Origin: an uncultured Eubacteriaceae bacterium | GTDB taxonomy: Bacteria > Bacillota > Clostridia > Lachnospirales > CAG-274 | NCBI GenBank assembly: GCA_938042265.1 | Contig: CALIRN010000167.1 | Location: forward strand, 1-9,360 | Reading direction: 5' to 3' | DNA length: 9,360 bases | Shown: one piece after another, positions 6,499-9,360 of the stretch | How positions within the stretch are numbered: position 1 is the first letter of the stretch | Layout: each line of letters starts with the position of its first letter | Program-made: the position numbers and the translations under genes | Notes under the pieces: generated by a model | What the model saw: the letters and a program-made list of their open reading frames with translations, nothing else | The model's database searches: none | What the model was told of the DNA's origin: nothing

Positions 6499-8049
6499 AT
6501 GTCAGCCTCCGTAAAGGAAAATATAAAAAATACAGCTATGGAATTAATACAGCTTAAGCTTAAGGATACAATGCTTAATCTGGTATACGATATGTGTGAT
6601 TTGCATTTATCCGCCCCTGAAAGGGAAATTCCTTCATCAATATCCGAATTTATTGATAAGATACGGGATTATGCAAAGGGCCTGTCCTCCGTGCTGGAAA
6701 ATGATTTGTCGGAAAGGGACGGCTTTATAAAGGAGCTTACGACCCTTAGGAGCAGTTACGTAAAGGAATGCATTCCGTTATATCTTTATATAAATGTGTT
6801 AAATAAAGCAGGCAGCTACGGTATGTGGCAGTATAAATGCAAATCTGCAGAGCAGATGCCTGTTAACAGTTACCATTCCATAGAGCAGAGCGTAAGGGGA
6901 TATATTGATGAGTATATTTCAGACGCCGATTCCCTGCCTGAAAAGCATTACCGTATGTCCAGAGTTATATCCCTTATACCGTTACGTATGCCGCGGGAGC
7001 GTTATTATGATTTGGTAAAGGCGGGGTTAAGAGCAACCATGGAGGGCTCCACAGCATCAGAGGCGGAGGCTGCGGCAAGGCTTTTGAAAATGGGTTGTTA
7101 CCCAATGTCGACGGAGGGCTACGGTACTCTTATGCCTGAGGCAAAGACCATTGTGGAGGATATTTATTCAAGGCCTATTGACAAGCTTGGCTGTAAGGAC
7201 CTGGAAACATACCTTGGTGAGGTTGACTCCGCCATGGAGAATTTACATGAGCTTGCAGATTATCTCAACATAGCATATAATGACATAAACCACCTTATTT
7301 CGCTTGCTTCATTCTGTATTGATGAGGAATATCTGACAGACGAGGATATACTACTTAAGGATGTGCTTTACTCCTGCCGTGATATGCTTGAAAGCGGTGA
7401 TTATGACCTTTATGCGGAAGCACTTTCGGAAAAGACGGCGGACCGCATTGAGGAGCATTTTGACAGGCTTAGGGAGCTTGACAGCAGGCTTTCCGAGTAC
7501 GTAAGCCGATATATTGATACGGATAATATGGATGAACAGACTATGGGCATCGTAGGCACTTACATTAATATTCACACCCTATACACAATGGAGCTTGCAG
7601 ATGAATTTACAAATGTACGCGAAGAGGGGGATATCCCTGTTGAAGAAAAGTGTATTAATGAAAAAATACGTGGAGTAATTGACTTTATGGAATCGGTACC
7701 CGACAGTATTTCTTCTGCCAAAAATAAATTTTTCCGCAGAGATTTTCTGTCCGCTTTGCCTGTAATTATGAGTGATAATGACTTTAATGAATATCTTGAC
7801 TATGCCCTTGAACCTTTGCGGGGCAAGGCTGCAGGTGTTGCGGCAATAACCGACCTTTGCAATATGCTTATTGCTGAAGATATCATACCTGATGGAGATG
7901 ATGAGGAGGAGTGTGACTGCGGACACCATCATTCACATAACCACACACATAGCTGCACCTGCGGGCATGAACATTCTCATCCTCACCTGCATGTGCTTGA
8001 AAACCATGGCTGTGACTGTGGACATGACCATGGGCATAATAACCATTAG
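6499..8049 (+). CDS. Uncharacterised helical protein with Cys/His-rich metal-binding tail
   Basis: I do not recognise a named family. The 516-residue product has no signal peptide or transmembrane segment, so it is probably cytosolic. Residues 1-465 look mostly alpha-helical and acidic, rich in Asp, Glu, Leu and Tyr, with no catalytic motif I can identify. Residues 471-516 are very different: 16 His and 6 Cys in 46 residues. They are built around three C-x-C-G-H-x-H units (CDCGHHH 472-478, CTCGHEH 486-492, CDCGHDH 505-511) separated by His-x-His runs. Such tails occur in nickel-handling proteins such as SlyD, HypB and UreE, where they store or deliver metal, but the body resembles none of these. 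The start is supported by AGGAG (6485-6489), 9 nt upstream. Upstream is divergent mtaB; downstream is the ribosomal rplJL unit with its own promoter. No hydrogenase, urease or metal transporter is adjacent. Confidence 0.9.
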   Translation: MSASVKENIKNTAMELIQLKLKDTMLNLVYDMCDLHLSAPEREIPSSISEFIDKIRDYAKGLSSVLENDLSERDGFIKELTTLRSSYVKECIPLYLYINVLNKAGSYGMWQYKCKSAEQMPVNSYHSIEQSVRGYIDEYISDADSLPEKHYRMSRVISLIPLRMPRERYYDLVKAGLRATMEGSTASEAEAAARLLKMGCYPMSTEGYGTLMPEAKTIVEDIYSRPIDKLGCKDLETYLGEVDSAMENLHELADYLNIAYNDINHLISLASFCIDEEYLTDEDILLKDVLYSCRDMLESGDYDLYAEALSEKTADRIEEHFDRLRELDSRLSEYVSRYIDTDNMDEQTMGIVGTYINIHTLYTMELADEFTNVREEGDIPVEEKCINEKIRGVIDFMESVPDSISSAKNKFFRRDFLSALPVIMSDNDFNEYLDYALEPLRGKAAGVAAITDLCNMLIAEDIIPDGDDEEECDCGHHHSHNHTHSCTCGHEHSHPHLHVLENHGCDCGHDHGHNNH

Positions 8050-8124
8050 TTAGGCAGGACTCTGCGGAGAATATACCTGCTGACTGCCGTATATTACTGC
8101 GAAACAAAAAAAATTAAAAAATAC

Positions 8125-8153
8125 TTGACAAAGCGGCGCAATATATGTATAAT
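8125..8153 (+). promoter_or_regulatory. Consensus SigA promoter of the rplJL operon
   Basis: A perfect TTGACA (8125-8130), an optimal 17-nt spacer and a perfect TATAAT (8148-8153), with an A-rich stretch upstream (8105-8121) that may act as an UP element. The predicted start is near 8160, exactly where the L10 leader begins. This is the strongest promoter in the window, fitting ribosomal protein expression. Confidence 0.92.
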
Positions 8154-8160
8154 ATTCCTT

Positions 8161-8234
8161 GTGCCGTAGACAGTAGGTGCCTTAAGGCGTAACGTGAATA
8201 CCTACCGAGGATACAATATTTATTTGTATTTATC
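8161..8234 (+). promoter_or_regulatory. Ribosomal protein L10 leader (autoregulatory mRNA element)
   Basis: The leader begins gtgccgtagacag and folds into GTAGGT (8173-8178) with ACCTAC (8200-8205), enclosing an inner hairpin GCC-ttaa-GGC (8179-8188) and a conserved purine-rich internal loop (taacgtgaat). The ccgaggatacaa that follows is typical of Firmicutes L10 leaders (Rfam L10_leader type). A further AT hairpin, ATACAA (8211-8216) with TTGTAT (8224-8229), links it to the terminator. In this class the L10 or L10-(L7/L12)4 complex binds the leader and lowers expression of its own operon. Recognition is by eye, not by covariance search. Confidence 0.88.
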
Positions 8235-8262
8235 TCCCTGTCTTAACGGCGGGGATTTTTTT
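8235..8262 (+). terminator. Attenuator terminator in the rplJL leader
   Basis: TCCCTGTC (8235-8242) pairs with GGCGGGGA (8248-8255) around ttaac, with two wobble pairs, followed by seven T residues (8256-8262). It lies after the L10 leader fold and 53 nt before the rplJ start. It therefore reads as a transcription attenuator that L10 binding would favour, rather than as the end of the upstream gene. Confidence 0.85.
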
Positions 8263-8315
8263 ATACCTTGTGTATATATATACGGCGATTATATTAATTA
8301 CAGGAGGTGTTAGTT

Positions 8316-8816
8316 TTGGCTAAGATTGAACAGAAGCAGGTTGTTGTAAACGAAATTAAGGAAAAGCTTGAAAAGGCTACTTCCGCTGTACTGGTTGATG
8401 CCAGAGGTCTTACTGTTGATCAGGATACTGCTCTTCGTAAGCAACTCAGAGATGCAGGCGTTGACTACAAGGTTTACAAAAATACTATGATGAACTTTGC
8501 TGTTGCCGGTACTCAGTTTGAAGGTCTTAAGGACTACTTTGATGGACCAAGCGCAATTGCTATCTGCTATGAGGATCCTACCGTTGCGGCAGGTATTATG
8601 AGCAAGTTCATGAAGAACGCTAAAAACCTTGAATTTAAGGCAGGCGTTATTGACGGCGTTTGTTATGATGCTAAGGGTATGGTTGCTGTTGCGGAGATTC
8701 CTTCAAGAGAGGTTCTGCTTTCCAAGCTGCTTGGAAGCTTCCAGTCACCTATGGCTACCTTTGCACGTGTTATTAAGGCTATTGCCGATAAGGACACAGA
8801 AGCTGTAGAGGCTTAA
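8316..8816 (+). CDS. rplJ: 50S ribosomal protein L10 (uL10)
   Basis: Forms the base of the ribosomal stalk: the N-terminal domain binds 23S rRNA with L11, and the C-terminal helix carries L7/L12 dimers. The 166-residue protein begins MAKIEQKQVVVNEIKEKL and contains the family features SAVLVDARGLTVDQDTALRKQLRDAGVDYKVYKNTMM and GPSAIAICYEDP, ending in the helix LLGSFQSPMATFARVIKAIADK. The start is TTG at 8316: the ideal AGGAGGT (8302-8308) is 7 nt upstream, whereas the in-frame GTG at 8307 lies inside that ribosome binding site. Codon use (GCT, GTT, AAG, CTT) fits high expression. It is the first gene of the rplJ-rplL operon, 49 nt before rplL. rplK-rplA, often just upstream in bacteria, are absent here. 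Confidence 0.96.
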   Translation: MAKIEQKQVVVNEIKEKLEKATSAVLVDARGLTVDQDTALRKQLRDAGVDYKVYKNTMMNFAVAGTQFEGLKDYFDGPSAIAICYEDPTVAAGIMSKFMKNAKNLEFKAGVIDGVCYDAKGMVAVAEIPSREVLLSKLLGSFQSPMATFARVIKAIADKDTEAVEA

Positions 8817-8865
8817 TTATCAGTTTTTTACTATTATCTAAATTATTATATGGAGGAAATTAAAA

Positions 8866-9243
8866 ATGGCTAAGTTATCTATTGAAGAAATTATTGCAGC
8901 TGTTAAAGAGCTTACTGTTTTAGAGCTTAACGACCTTGTAAAGGCTGCTGAGGAAGAATTTGGTGTATCTGCTGCTGCAGGCGTTGTAGTTGCTGCAGGC
9001 GGTGCAGGTGCTGCTGATGCTGCTGAGGAAAAGACAGAGTTCAACGTTGAGCTTACTGAGGTTGGCGCTGAGAAGATTAAGGTTATCAAGGTTGTTCGTG
9101 AGATCACAGGTCTTGGTCTTAAGGAAGCTAAGGAGATCGTTGACGGTGCTCCTAAGGTTCTTAAGGAAGGCGTTTCCAAGGATGATGCTGAGAACTGCAA
9201 GGCTAAGCTTGAGGAAGTTGGCGCTAAGGTTACTCTTAAGTAA
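8866..9243 (+). CDS. rplL: 50S ribosomal protein L7/L12 (bL12)
   Basis: The multi-copy acidic stalk protein that recruits and activates translational GTPases. The 125-residue product has the standard order: an N-terminal dimerisation and L10-binding domain (1-33, SIEEIIAAVKELTVLELNDLVKAAEEEFGV), an Ala/Gly-rich hinge (about 34-53), and the globular C-terminal domain (54-125), with EKIKVIKVVREITGLGLKEAKEIVDGAPKVLKEGVSK forming the factor-binding face. GGAGGA (8852-8857) precedes the ATG by 8 nt. It is co-transcribed with rplJ. rpoB normally follows in Firmicutes, but here the repeat at 9279 and the window edge follow within 117 nt. No convincing GC-rich terminator follows; only TAACAA-tttt-TTGTTA (9292-9307) is present. 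Confidence 0.97.
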   Translation: MAKLSIEEIIAAVKELTVLELNDLVKAAEEEFGVSAAAGVVVAAGGAGAADAAEEKTEFNVELTEVGAEKIKVIKVVREITGLGLKEAKEIVDGAPKVLKEGVSKDDAENCKAKLEEVGAKVTLK

Positions 9244-9278
9244 TTTTATTACAGATTTTAAAATAGTCAAAACTAAAA

Positions 9279-9359
9279 GGGACTGTCGCATTAACAATTT
9301 TTTGTTATGAACTGCACCCCGTCAAGTAGACAAATGAAAAAATATAAATTTTTCCTGCC
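9279..9359 (+). repeat. Long inverted-repeat copy at right edge, probable end of an IS-like element
   Basis: The partner of 1-72. Positions 9307-9359 match 53-1 as an inverted repeat with one mismatch, and gggactgtcgca (9279-9290) matches 72-61 with one mismatch. The spacer between these blocks differs: 16 nt here, including the palindrome TAACAATTTTTTGTTA, against 7 nt at the left copy. The conserved part runs to the last bases of the window, so the element continues outside. It begins 36 nt after the rplL stop codon. Confidence 0.8.
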
Positions 9360-9360
9360 A

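Noticed and set aside
7909..8046. CxCGHxH tail considered as a zinc-finger or HypA/SlyD domain
   Set aside because: The spacing does not match a folded zinc finger, and the protein body has neither FKBP/SlyD nor HypA/HypB motifs; only an unstructured metal-binding tail is supported.
8070..8095. Hairpin AATATAC/GTATATT after the Cys/His-tailed gene, considered as its terminator
   Set aside because: The 7-bp stem is AT-rich with a 12-nt loop and is followed by A residues, not T residues. I see no convincing intrinsic terminator between 8049 and the rplJ promoter.
8990..9310. Alternative frame in and beyond rplL (106 codons, Leu/Arg-rich)
   Set aside because: It is an out-of-frame reading of the highly biased rplL codons (CTT, GCT, AAG); rplL itself is unmistakable.
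9333..9359. Possible start of a transposase reading frame (ATG AAA AAA TAT...) leaving the right edge
   Set aside because: There is no ribosome binding site before it and only nine codons are visible, so it cannot be called a gene.
1..9360. The whole window as a composite transposon bounded by inverted IS copies
   Set aside because: The cargo is core housekeeping (htpG, mtaB, rplJL) with native regulation and no transposase. Two chance copies of a common repeat, or contig breaks at them, explain the ends better.

Overview
The window reads like chromosomal DNA from a low-GC Gram-positive anaerobe, most likely a gut-type member of the class Clostridia. The signs are strong AGGAGG-like ribosome binding sites, TTGACA/TATAAT promoters, a perfect CIRCE operator, a Firmicutes-type ribosomal L10 leader, a PF06541-type membrane protein, a sigma factor paired with a DUF4367-type anti-sigma protein, and MtaB. 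Genus is not resolvable from sequence reading alone.

Layout. 1-245: non-coding. It holds one arm of a long inverted repeat (1-72) whose partner is at the other end of the window (9279-9359), and a 159-bp MITE-like palindromic element (81-239). 246-2147 (-): htpG (Hsp90). 2148-2395: divergent control region with a 12-bp leader hairpin, an htpG promoter, a perfect CIRCE and a promoter for the rightward gene. 2396-2968 (+): multi-pass membrane protein of the PF06541 type, followed by a terminator shared with the convergent gene pair on its right. 4278-3012 (-): sigma factor and anti-sigma gene overlapping by 11 bp. 4432-5028 (+): TetR-family regulator, divergent from the sigma gene. 5035-5085: REP-like branched palindrome between tetR and the convergent mtaB. 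5099-6403 (-): mtaB, tRNA methylthiotransferase. 6499-8049 (+): unrecognised 516-residue helical protein ending in a striking Cys/His-rich tail. 8125-9243 (+): rplJ-rplL ribosomal stalk operon with consensus promoter, L10 leader and attenuator. 9279-9360: the second copy of the end repeat.

How it works together. This is mostly housekeeping: protein folding (HtpG), tRNA modification (MtaB) and the ribosomal stalk (L10, L7/L12), interleaved with two small regulatory units (sigma/anti-sigma and TetR) and two uncharacterised proteins. Expression appears to be controlled unit by unit: HrcA/CIRCE at htpG, L10 autoregulation at rplJL, and probable sequestration of the sigma factor at the membrane. 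I see no defence system, prophage, CRISPR array, tRNA or complete transposase.

The points most worth a second look are the triple C-x-C-G-H-x-H metal-binding tail of the 6499-8049 protein, the CIRCE at htpG, and the matching outward-facing repeats at both ends. Those repeats suggest that the window is an assembly contig broken at two copies of one mobile element, and they lie where rpoB would normally follow rplL.
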